From: Gaertneriomyces semiglobifer
Lineage: Eukaryota; Chytridiomycota; Chytridiomycetes; Spizellomycetales; Spizellomycetaceae
Assembly: GCA_025558075.1 (NCBI GenBank)
Contig: JAHLKF010000001.1
Coordinates: forward strand, 1,364,001-1,428,000
DNA: 64,000 nt
Direction: 5' to 3'
Below the pieces are notes generated by a model. It was given only the letters and a program-made list of their open reading frames with translations, was not told the DNA's origin and searched no databases. Below, one piece after another: positions 21,533-30,654 of this stretch (its first letter is position 1; every line of letters starts with the position of its first letter). The position numbers were made by a program, and so were the translations under genes.

Positions 21533-23701
21533 ATGTTCAAGAAAAGAGCGAATCCGTTTGGGTCCGATAGACCGAAGCCCAAGAGTAAGCCCTTATGGGG
21601 AGATGACGACGACGATGGCCTTGATGAACCCGAGCCGCCGATGAAGCGGCGAATGTTCAATCCCAAGGATGATTCAGCTGACCAAAGCAAGACTCAGGTC
21701 TCAGCAGGACCAGCGGCAGAGGAGGAAGATGATGAATTGGAGGCGTTCATGGCAGGGATCAATGCAGAGATCAAAGAACAGGAAACAGCGCCTGCACCGC
21801 CAAAGCCGGCTGCAGCACGGGACGATTTGGAAGAGGAGGACTTTATGGAAAGCTACGTCAAACACATGAAAAAGCGTGGCGTCGAGATCGGCAAAAACGG
21901 GCCTGCGGACATGAGTCGTAGCAAGGATGTGGACTCGGACGAGGAGGTGTATGCGACCGCAAGGGCGGTAGATGCTGCTCTTGGTGATGACGGAGAAGAT
22001 AGAGAGGCATCTTTAGCCGGACTACATAACACGAAAGAGATCGTACCACTAGCACCGGTGGATCATAGTACAATTGAATACCCCGAGATTGAGAAAGACT
22101 TCTATGAGGAACACGCGGACATAGCTGCACTTAGTGAAGCCGAGGTTGATCGCATTCGCAAAGAACTGGATATGAGAGTCTCAGGGCACGACGTGGTTAG
22201 ACCTTGTATTTCGTTCGCTCACTTCGGGTTTGATAACGCGTTGATCGAGACAATCAGACGGTATGGGTACACTGAGCCTACCGGTATTCAACGGCAAGCC
22301 GTGCCTGTAGCATTGCGTGGACGAGATATAATCGGAATAGCGAAAACTGGAAGTGGTAAAACAGCTGCCTTCATATGGCCGATGTTGGTCCACATGATGG
22401 ATCAAGAAGAACTTCAAAAGGGCGAAGGCCCAATAGGCCTCGTGCTAGCGCCGACCAGAGAGCTTGCCCATCAAATATATTTGGAAGCAAAAAAGTTCGC
22501 CAAAGCCTACGGCGTGAGGGTCGGAGTTGTTTATGGTGGAGCGTCAAAGCACGAGCAGTTCAAGGAACTCCGCGCTGGCGTGGATATGCTAGTGGCTACT
22601 CCCGGTCGCCTTATTGATTTGATAAAAATGAAGGCCACCAATCTGCGCCGAGTGTCGTTTTTGGTGTTAGATGAAGCTGATAGAATGTTTGATCTTGGCT
22701 TCGAGCCGCAAGTGAGATCAGTGTGTAACAATATCCGCCCGGACCGCCAAACACTACTATTTAGTGCTACCTTTCAAAAACGAGTGGAACGGCTAGCTCG
22801 GGATGTGTTAAATGACCAGGTGCGAATTACCATCGGCAGTGTCGGCCAGGCGAATACAGACATTACCCAGGTCATTGAAGTTGTGGAAGATGATGGCTAC
22901 AAGTGGAATTGGTTGATTTCCAAACTCGCTGGATTTGCGGTCAATGGTAGTGTTTTAGTCTTTGTCGGCCGCAAAGTGGGTGTAGACGCCCTGGCAGGGA
23001 ACTTGAAGGAGTCAGGCTTTGACTGTGGCCCGCTGCATGGCGACATGCTTCAGCACGAACGAGATGCCATCATCCGTGACTTCAAGGCTGGAAAGGTAAA
23101 GATCCTAATTAGCACCGATGTAGCCGCAAGAGGGCTGGACATCAAGTCAATCAAGACCGTAGTAAACTATGATGGTACGTACAATTGATTTCGTATTGAT
23201 GAGGGCACTCCTCATAGGATTTGATTTTTCCTCGCAGTTGCCAAGGATATTGATTCGCACGTGCATCGGATCGGTAGAACAGGGAGGGCAGGTGAGAAAG
23301 GTACAGCGTATACGTTGATTACCCAGAAAGAGGATCGGTTCGCCGGAGAACTCGTTCGAAACCTAGAGCAGTCGGGTCAGCCTGTTCCGCCTCATCTTCT
23401 GGCATTAGCTATGAAGAATGGGCGTTTCAGAAAGTCCAGAGAACGAAATGGCGCAGGTGGACGAGGCCGAGGCGGGAGAGGAAGAGGGCGAGGAGGCGCC
23501 CGGGGCGGCTTAGGCTTGGGCATGGGGCGTGGTGGACCTGGCAATGCCAATAACATACCGTTAGGTGCCCGATCGTCCGCGTTTGGGTCGGGTGGCGGTA
23601 CTGGCATAAATATGAGGTTCACCGCCTTCCAGAAGGCGACGTCCACGCAAGCTGGCGCACCTCCCCCGCCGAACGGTCGCAGACCTTGGGATGACAAGTA
23701 G
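21533..23701 (+). CDS. DEAD-box RNA helicase, DDX42-like
   Basis: DDX42 (SF3b125) associates with U2 snRNP and SF3b. Two exons, 21533-23174 and 23238-23701, give 701 residues. After an acidic, Lys-rich N-terminus come the Q motif region (FGFDNALIETIRRYGYTEPTGIQ), motif I AKTGSGKT (about 270), PTRELAHQI, TPGRLIDL, DEAD (about 380), SAT (about 411), and motif VI HRIGRTGRAGEKG (about 556). The blocks IAKTGSGKTAAFIWPML and KWNWL are DDX42-specific rather than general DEAD-box. The tail is an RGG/GRG-rich RNA-binding region ending in a Pro/Asp-rich stretch. The start is the ATG at 21533, near the beginning of an NPFG-containing N-terminus. It shares a divergent promoter with LEA1, another U2 component. 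Confidence 0.93.
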
Positions 23702-23797
23702 TCATTGTTGTTTATGATAATTAAATACAATTGTAAATATGCACTTGATATGGCAGGCTTCAGCAGAGTGTTTGCTGTCCAGCCTAATTATTCTATT

Positions 23798-24568
23798 TCA
23801 CATCGCTACGCCATAGCCCTCAAAGTTTCGCAGAATGATACCAATCTCCAGGTGTACTTTCCCCATAGAGCACGTTGTTAGACGGAAGCGGTCCGTCGGT
23901 TCGTGTATCATGTCCGTATTCTTCAGCGTGGGAGTGTAATCCATGAAGTACGCTGAGCAGGTAAACATGTCAGTACAACTTGTATATATCTGGTCCCAAT
24001 GCCACACTTACACCAGAACTCGTCCCACCAGGAGATATACGGCCGCCACGTTGGTACCTCTATTGCATGCAGCCCTGGTGTTGTAGGAATATGCGCAAAA
24101 CCGTAGCCATCTGCACACCGTTCAATCAGAACCCAAGCGCGACAGTTGACGCGACGCTACCGCCCCTCACATAGTTGATTTCGCCCTCGATTATCCTGAT
24201 AATATACTTGTAACTGTATCTTTGGCCATCCTGTTATTGACTTTGTTGCATAATGCAGATCTGTGCTGAGGAGAGATATTGTGAACCTAAATTCAGAGGA
24301 CTTGGAGTTTGCACGCGTTTTACCTATGGGATGGCTCCAAGTCGTAAAGCGGGAGTCCTAGAAAGTGGATTTATTAGCATCTACTTTGAGTATCAGCACA
24401 ACGATACGGAGTGCTTACATTTGGACAATCCACTTGGGTCATACCCTCGTTGTCGCCCTCAAGAAGCCTCCAACCATCGCCAGCAATAACGCGCCATCTA
24501 CAGCACAACGACGAGTTGGGAAACTTGGAGGCACCCAGGAGGGTTCCTACTACATGCAACTCTGCCAT
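23798..24568 (-). CDS. B9D2: B9 domain protein B9D2, ciliary transition zone
   Basis: B9D2 works with B9D1 and MKS1 in the transition-zone gate at the base of cilia. Five exons, 24568-24419, 24357-24324, 24260-24171, 24110-24012 and 23952-23798, encode 175 residues, the same length I recall for the animal protein. The start MAELHVVGTLLGASKFPNSS, then WRLLEGDNEGMTQVD, WSHPIDLHYATKSITGWPK, GYGFAHIPTTPGLHAIEVP-TWRP, DRFRLTTCSMGKVHLEI and the end LRNFEGYGVAM follow B9D2 along its whole length. Each intron is short and closes in phase. The gene converges on the DDX42-like helicase gene and is divergent from the BCK1-like kinase. It indicates an organism that builds a cilium or flagellum. Confidence 0.95.
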
Positions 24569-24842
24569 CGCCTCTCGTGCGCGGTCGCCTTATCTGTCTA
24601 TTATACGCCAGTGCGAAAGCGACTGCCTTTCCAAAAGTTCAAAGTTGTTTTGACGCGTTCGGCGCAGCGCGCGCGGGGGTTTGGGTGTTAGGGTTGAAGT
24701 GTTCTAAGTTTATGTTTGTGCTGGACATTCAAAAAGTTATCACACTTGACCGGTCGAGAGCACAGCATTCATTTCCGCGCCCGACGCAACGATGGGCCGC
24801 GACGGATGATTGATTTAGAGAGAAGCAGCACGCCGGGCCGTC

Positions 24843-27800
24843 ATGACCACTGCCGGAGAAGGAAAGTGTGCCCAGAGTGATTCGCGGAAACCCGCAGAGA
24901 GCAAGGGAACTCCTCAACCTCCTCCGTCGAGTTCTGGGGCCTCGCAATGGCTCCAGGTTTCACCGCCCAATTCCGCGGATGTGGGTCGGAGTCCGCCCTT
25001 TTTTGGAACGTTCTCTCCAACGACAAGCCCGTTTGCGTCAGAAGAGCGGGTTACCGCGAGTGGCCAAAGAATACCACCGCGTGTTGCAAGTCGGGAAGCT
25101 TTCACTGAGAAATGGGACTTCAGGTTACCGGGAGAGCTTCCTTTATTATCGAGCTCTCCACACTCTTTACGCGCTATGGAGTTGTCCCTGCCGGTATTAG
25201 ACTCTGTCGCCAGTGGTAGAGGCATTGGGGCCGACAGTGGAACGGCATCGAGACTAACCCCAGTTCCACCGCCGAGGCATCATCCTCTTGATTTACCTGT
25301 ACCTACAACTGATTCTGCTGCTCAGAAAGCACCGCCTGTTCCTGAGAAATCCGCCCCGCCGCGACTGGAAGTGTCGCCTAGCTCATCATCCTTCAAGAGT
25401 CTCTTTTCTTTTCGCAAGACAGCCGCATTACCGGATCGCAGCGATTCTCTCATTGACTCTGCGGCGTCGACGGGTTTGTCTCCGTATCAGCTCTCTGCTT
25501 CCTCCTCATTATGCAGTCCACTTCCGGTTCCGCCATCCCCCACCGTGCTAAGTTCATCTCCTACAGCCCCAGTAACATCTACTTCGCCCATCGACGCATC
25601 TCGCCCACCAATTCCACCGCCCAAGCTAGAAACATCGTTAAAGCGGCAAGCAGCTATCAAGGAGCCATCAAGATCTCGTTCACCTTTTAGAAGTACCCAT
25701 CCAGAGAATGAACGTCTATCCACTAAACGTAAACCCAAATTAGCTATCACCACGAATATCTCGCAGATTCATGCTCAGAAGGGCCTGCCTTCTACAGGGG
25801 CTTCACCACCCGCTCATGCTCGAACATCACCTGTGCATCCAACGTCGAACGAAGCGAAGTCGTCGTCTCCTGTTTCGCACAGAAGAAAAAAATCAGGCAC
25901 AGAGGTCACACTTAGTCCCATGACACCGGCGCTCAAGAAGGAATCCTTTTTTGACAGGGACAGCATCATGGATTTGGAGCACGTTCGAAAACGATGCATT
26001 CGCGTGAGTGGTCTGGGAGACCAGTCTCACATCATTGACGTCAATGACTTGAATGACGCCCCATCTATACGAGAGAAGGTCTTCTTAAAGTTCAACATTC
26101 GGGACCCCGTAGAACAAGCCAAACTTGCGATCTTTGGATTGGGTGTATCTGGTGAGGTAGACGAGACCTGCTTAGATGACGAGACGTTACTGGCGATCTG
26201 TAAATCGCCTAATAGTCATCTGAAGGCTCGCTTGGTTCTTAAGCGACCAGACCAAGATTTCTACGCAGAATCTGGGTCCGCAATTGATACGCAGGGAGCC
26301 TTAGCAGACACGGCAGTGAAGCCGCCTCAACCCCTTACTCGTACGAAAACAAAGGCTTCAGAGCGCTTTTTGCAGTTTTTTAGTGGCGGATCACGCACGG
26401 ATGACGGGCACGCCGAGACGAAAGCACTGTCGGCTGCATCATCGCGAAGGTCATCTGCTGCCAAAACCTCTCCAATTGGTCCACCTCCGCCTCTTGGTCC
26501 ACCAGATGTAGATGGCTTCGTTGAAGAAGTGATCAAAGGCTCATCCGAAGTGTTAACAACTGGCGCCACTCCAATGGCGGCACGTAGCAAAACAAACAAG
26601 CTGGAGCACTTCTTCGGAGAGCGCCCGCCTAGTGATTTAATCGCAGATAACCTGGAGCAATTTTTCCCATCGCTAGATCGAAGCAAAACCCGGACGTCGG
26701 CCAATGAAGACCTCAAAGCAAATTCGCTCAAACATTTTGTCAAAGAGACAATCAAAAGAAAACGGCAGACTCGTTCAGAAAACCGAGGAACGCTGGGTAG
26801 GCGCTCAACGAGGGCCATAGATATCCCTAGCGCTATTGAGGAATCAGATCCTCATTTGACACATGCTGAGACAGAAGAGATCGCCAACGATGTTCACAAG
26901 GAGTGGCAAGATCGCATAGCGACTATAGATGAGGACGTCAGCGTGGTTACTGGGAAGGAAGCTGATTGGGTACCCATAGCCGAGAATACTGAACCGATAT
27001 CGGAAGCGTTTGAGGTGATTATGGAAGGTGGAAGTGACGGTGAGATTGACGAGATGGACCGACCTATGGCCAGTCGTCGGCGATCTACGAAACGACTAGC
27101 TAGACTGGACTTTGCAGGCAGTATCAGTCGCCGGTCCATGCCACATGTCGACCGCGTTTGGACCGCTACCCGATCAAATGAAAAGCTGAATGCTACCGCA
27201 AGACGGGCCTCCTTCATGTCAGTGCGAATGCGGAGAGGCTCATACCATAAGTTATCTCGTAGTCGGAGAGGGCTATTCAGATTCGAATCAATGCACGCTG
27301 ATGAGCATCTCAACCGAGCCGTCCCTGGGTTGCTGTTCTCTTCGGTGGATAGTGTTGAATCATCGGGGTTATCTAAAAGTCGCGCTTTCAAAAGCGAAGA
27401 AGGGTTACACGGAAGTAACCGGAATGCTATTCATGAGGCCATGAATCCGAGCCTTGCGTCTGCATGGGAAAGCCAGCTCCGTAGGGAGAGCATGTCTCGC
27501 TACCTTGAATCCCCAGGTCCTGATGAGTATACCGTTAGGTCGCTACCACGGACATGGCGCCGTTCACGTGAGGACGGCTTTAAAAGCGGCACAATTGCCG
27601 AAGAAGCGGAAGAGATGCCAGAAAGCCCATCTGACGGAGATCAGCGTTCCGCAATAATAGCTGCTAATGCGCGAAATGTCACGCAGTCAACGATTGTAGT
27701 GAATGAGCATGTGTTTACTTCGAAGGACAGTGTTCTCCTGGATGATTCACCAGCGACGACGCTGCTGCGGACGTTCACACATGAGCCGGATGTTCGCCGG

Positions 27801-28976
27801 GAAGTAAATTGGGCACGCGGACCGTTAATAGGCCAGGGCTCATTTGGCAAAGTCTACTACGGTGTTAACATTGATACTGGAGACATCATGGCAGTGAAGC
27901 AGGTTGAGCTGACTGATGGCATTCCCCGCGCTCGGAAAGAAGCAGATCAATCTGATGCCCGCAGGCGCATGATTGATGCGCTACATCGGGAGATCACGCT
28001 TTTGAAAGATCTGGATCATGAAAATATTGTTCGTTACCTCGGCTACGATGTAGATGGAAACGTAATGAACGTCTTTCTGGAGTATGTTTCTGGAGGATCT
28101 ATCGCGTCTTCCATGGCCACAATGGGCAGATTTGAGGAGCCGCTTGTTCGTAGTCTCACATATCAGATATTGTGCGGGCTCGAATACCTTCATGAGCGAT
28201 GCATCATCCACCGTGACATCAAGGGAGGGAACATTCTATTGGATGACAATGGCATAGCCAAGATTTCTGACTTCGGCATCTCGAAGAAAAATGAATACAA
28301 GATGGCATACCGTTTTAACTCAAGAATGTCCCTAAAAGGCACCGTGCATTGGATGGCCCCGGAAGTTATCAAAGCCAAAGGTTATTCGGCGAAAGTCGAC
28401 ATCTGGAGTCTAGGCTGCCTGGTGCTAGAGATGTTCACTGGGTATCATCCATGGCAGCAACTAGACGAAATGCAAACCATGTGGAAACTTGGACGCGAAA
28501 ATACCCCTCCGATGCCTGATTGGCTCTCAGAGAGCGCCAAAGACTTCCTAGACAAGTGTTTCACCATTGATCCCGACCAACGACCAACGGCAACAGAGCT
28601 CTTGACCCACCCTTTTGCTGATATAGATCCGGATACTTTCCTGGATTTCCGAGCATACAAGGAAGCTGCCATTGAGCAAAAGCGATTGGAGGAAGAAGAA
28701 GACGAGCTTCTTTACGGGGATGACCTCACTGACGTGGGCTGGCTTGCCAGCCGTAGTTCACTTTATATTTCCCGAGTGCAGAGTGCGCGGCGGCTGACTG
28801 TGCGCAGTAGACGCTCTCAGGACAGTAACAGGACTGTCGACACTCAACAGGCGAGCGAAACCGCTGGAGAGAAACGTATCTCTTTGACAGGAAATTCCCT
28901 ATTCAGTAGCGCTTCAGAATTGGATGAACCTGGTGACAGAATAACGAGTGCCAAGCTGATATCTCTGATGCGCTGA
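24843..28976 (+). CDS. BCK1: MAP kinase kinase kinase, Bck1-like (cell wall integrity)
   Basis: A single open frame of 1377 residues. The first 380 residues are Ser/Pro-rich with polyproline and SH3-type sites. A ubiquitin-like/RA-type region (CIRVSGLGDQSHIIDVND onward) lies near 381-475. It is followed by the Bck1-typical element NKLEHFFGERPPSDLI, with repeated F/L-x-x-F-F motifs, and KRKRQTR. The kinase domain (about 988-1260) has the glycine loop IGQGSFGKVYYG, MAVKQVE, HRDIKGGNILLDD, DFGISKK, and the P+1 loop GTVHWMAPEV; WSLGCLVLEMFTG completes it. All catalytic residues are present. The tail is charged and Ser-rich. Bck1 sits between Pkc1 and Mkk1/2; the same role here is inferred. Unlike its neighbours it has no introns. 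Confidence 0.92.
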   Translation: MTTAGEGKCAQSDSRKPAESKGTPQPPPSSSGASQWLQVSPPNSADVGRSPPFFGTFSPTTSPFASEERVTASGQRIPPRVASREAFTEKWDFRLPGELPLLSSSPHSLRAMELSLPVLDSVASGRGIGADSGTASRLTPVPPPRHHPLDLPVPTTDSAAQKAPPVPEKSAPPRLEVSPSSSSFKSLFSFRKTAALPDRSDSLIDSAASTGLSPYQLSASSSLCSPLPVPPSPTVLSSSPTAPVTSTSPIDASRPPIPPPKLETSLKRQAAIKEPSRSRSPFRSTHPENERLSTKRKPKLAITTNISQIHAQKGLPSTGASPPAHARTSPVHPTSNEAKSSSPVSHRRKKSGTEVTLSPMTPALKKESFFDRDSIMDLEHVRKRCIRVSGLGDQSHIIDVNDLNDAPSIREKVFLKFNIRDPVEQAKLAIFGLGVSGEVDETCLDDETLLAICKSPNSHLKARLVLKRPDQDFYAESGSAIDTQGALADTAVKPPQPLTRTKTKASERFLQFFSGGSRTDDGHAETKALSAASSRRSSAAKTSPIGPPPPLGPPDVDGFVEEVIKGSSEVLTTGATPMAARSKTNKLEHFFGERPPSDLIADNLEQFFPSLDRSKTRTSANEDLKANSLKHFVKETIKRKRQTRSENRGTLGRRSTRAIDIPSAIEESDPHLTHAETEEIANDVHKEWQDRIATIDEDVSVVTGKEADWVPIAENTEPISEAFEVIMEGGSDGEIDEMDRPMASRRRSTKRLARLDFAGSISRRSMPHVDRVWTATRSNEKLNATARRASFMSVRMRRGSYHKLSRSRRGLFRFESMHADEHLNRAVPGLLFSSVDSVESSGLSKSRAFKSEEGLHGSNRNAIHEAMNPSLASAWESQLRRESMSRYLESPGPDEYTVRSLPRTWRRSREDGFKSGTIAEEAEEMPESPSDGDQRSAIIAANARNVTQSTIVVNEHVFTSKDSVLLDDSPATTLLRTFTHEPDVRREVNWARGPLIGQGSFGKVYYGVNIDTGDIMAVKQVELTDGIPRARKEADQSDARRRMIDALHREITLLKDLDHENIVRYLGYDVDGNVMNVFLEYVSGGSIASSMATMGRFEEPLVRSLTYQILCGLEYLHERCIIHRDIKGGNILLDDNGIAKISDFGISKKNEYKMAYRFNSRMSLKGTVHWMAPEVIKAKGYSAKVDIWSLGCLVLEMFTGYHPWQQLDEMQTMWKLGRENTPPMPDWLSESAKDFLDKCFTIDPDQRPTATELLTHPFADIDPDTFLDFRAYKEAAIEQKRLEEEEDELLYGDDLTDVGWLASRSSLYISRVQSARRLTVRSRRSQDSNRTVDTQQASETAGEKRISLTGNSLFSSASELDEPGDRITSAKLISLMR

Positions 28977-29102
28977 AGTTTTGGCTGTATATCTCACATT
29001 GTATTTATTAAAATTTTGGCCACAACAATAATAGTACCTCGTATACCTCATCGCTTTAGCGTATGATGTGTTTACCTCTTCATGGGTGTGCGGCAGTAAT
29101 AG

Positions 29103-29990
29103 CTAGATCCAGTCGGTGTAAACCATGGGGGAATCGGAGAATAACGTAGGCATTTTCCTGTTACGACTGGATCGTCGAGGCGAATTCTTCTCTGTCTGCA
29201 ACTGCTGGAGAAGCTTGGCAGATGCATCCGCATTCAATAGCTCAGGTAGCACATCGGCTCTTTCCAATAACTCAGGTAGCCGGCGTCCCTCCTTTCTATG
29301 TGAGATACCTACCGTTTGCGTATTCTTGGAATATCGGGAAGCAATGGACTTGCGTACTCCTGGCGGTCGTTCTGATGCAACTGACGCCTCGCACTTATAA
29401 CTCTCTGAGCGCTCCATGGACACATCCGATGACGGGGGCGTCCATTGTACGTAACCTCCAGTATTGTCATTAGCCCCAGGACGCAAGTGGAACGGCAAAC
29501 CAGCGCAGTTGACTGTCGACTCTAATGGGCGCATGTGTTTCCACAACATGTTCCCTGTCGGGACTGGGCGTAGCAATGACGGACCATCACAGAGCTCACA
29601 TGCACATACACCTTGCCAGTTGTACAGCCATTGTAGGTGAGGCTTGAAAGCGCTTGGAGAAGTGAAGCGGGCGCCGCTGCATGATGTGCCAACGGTACAT
29701 TACTGGTAAGTCGCAAAGCTCGGGGACATGTACAGTCACTCGGCAGCCCAAGCGCTTTACCTTGGGTGCCCGCAGAGGATATACCAGCGCTCGTCTTCGT
29801 CCTCCAAGCTGAATAACAGGTAGCCTTTCGGCAGGGATATTAATTGTACGGAGCGCAGCCATGCATGTAATACGGAGTTGCTAGCGAGGCGAATGGTCAC
29901 TTCCGGATCTTCGCATGTATTAGGATGCCATTTGGGAGTACCGTCGCTACGGACGGGTGGTTGCTTCTTGAAGCTCCCGGCTGCCGACAT
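29103..29990 (-). CDS. Clr2-like transcription-silencing protein
   Basis: Two exons, 29990-29761 and 29676-29103, give 267 residues. The Clr2 domain signature is visible: LPKGYLLFSLEDEDERWY, then a GHPSGARFTSPSAFKPHLQW block that spans the intron, then WLYNWQGVCACELCDGP with a CxxC-type pair. In fission yeast Clr2 belongs to the SHREC deacetylase-remodeller complex for heterochromatin. The N-terminal part (TPKWHPNTCEDPEVTI) would correspond to the MBD-like region. The C-terminal half is unfamiliar, with a RRSSRNRK basic patch. The acceptor at 29677 was chosen because only it closes the phase and gives the family motif. The protein is shorter than S. pombe Clr2, so it may be a related silencing factor rather than a strict orthologue. 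It converges on the BCK1 gene. Confidence 0.7.
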
Positions 29991-30654
29991 CGGTTTGCTT
30001 CACTGCTGCATTCCACGCGCTGGGTGCATCAATATCTATTGTGGTCCTGAGTCGTCTTCGTCCATCTCGCGGACGGCCTTGTCAAGTGTCGCCTCGGCTA
30101 TCACAATATCAGTAGTAGCAGTAAATTCACGGTCGCAATAGCCGAATTTTCTATCAGTGCTGGGCTCTTCAGCAGGCCGTTGTCGACGGGAGAACGGCTG
30201 TGCACCTGGACGAGGTATGACACTTGTCTCAAGGATGTGAAGAATTAGGGGCCTCGGCGGAATGCATACGGGGCAGTCTCTTGAATGAGACCTACGCCTA
30301 CGCGCTGCTTGGCGAGCTGTCAACAGTCAGCGCCGACGTAGAAAGCAATGCCGTGTTCTGTCCGGCCGCATGGCTTGTCCTGCTTACGCTGCCGTCTGTG
30401 GGTGCACAGGGGCTCTACGCTGGAAGGGTCTTGATGACAGTAATGATAAATACTGGGAAGCTTGCCAGGGAAGGTCTGGCTTCGAGAATCCTGCGTCTGC
30501 CCCTTGCGTCCGTTTAAGCGCCTCGATGAACGCTGAGGTCGTTCCGCAAGCAGTGTGCCTGGCGATTCACTAGGGTCTCTGCCTGAAAAGGTGCGCTGCT
30601 TATTCAGGATTAGTGCACGAGGTAGTAGTAGCGCCTACGAGTGTTGATTTCATC
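29991..30654. other. Divergent region, Clr2-like / unknown gene
   Basis: About 660 bases between two divergent starts. A 95-codon frame at 30036-30323 on the minus strand is open but has no recognisable domain or clear exon partner. No RNA gene is seen. Confidence 0.45.

Noticed and set aside
24253..24691. Plus-strand frames between 24253 and 24691
   Set aside because: They lie opposite the B9D2 exons, whose match to the family is far stronger.
30036..30323. 95-codon minus-strand frame upstream of the Clr2-like gene
   Set aside because: No domain and no convincing splice connection; kept only as an unsupported frame.
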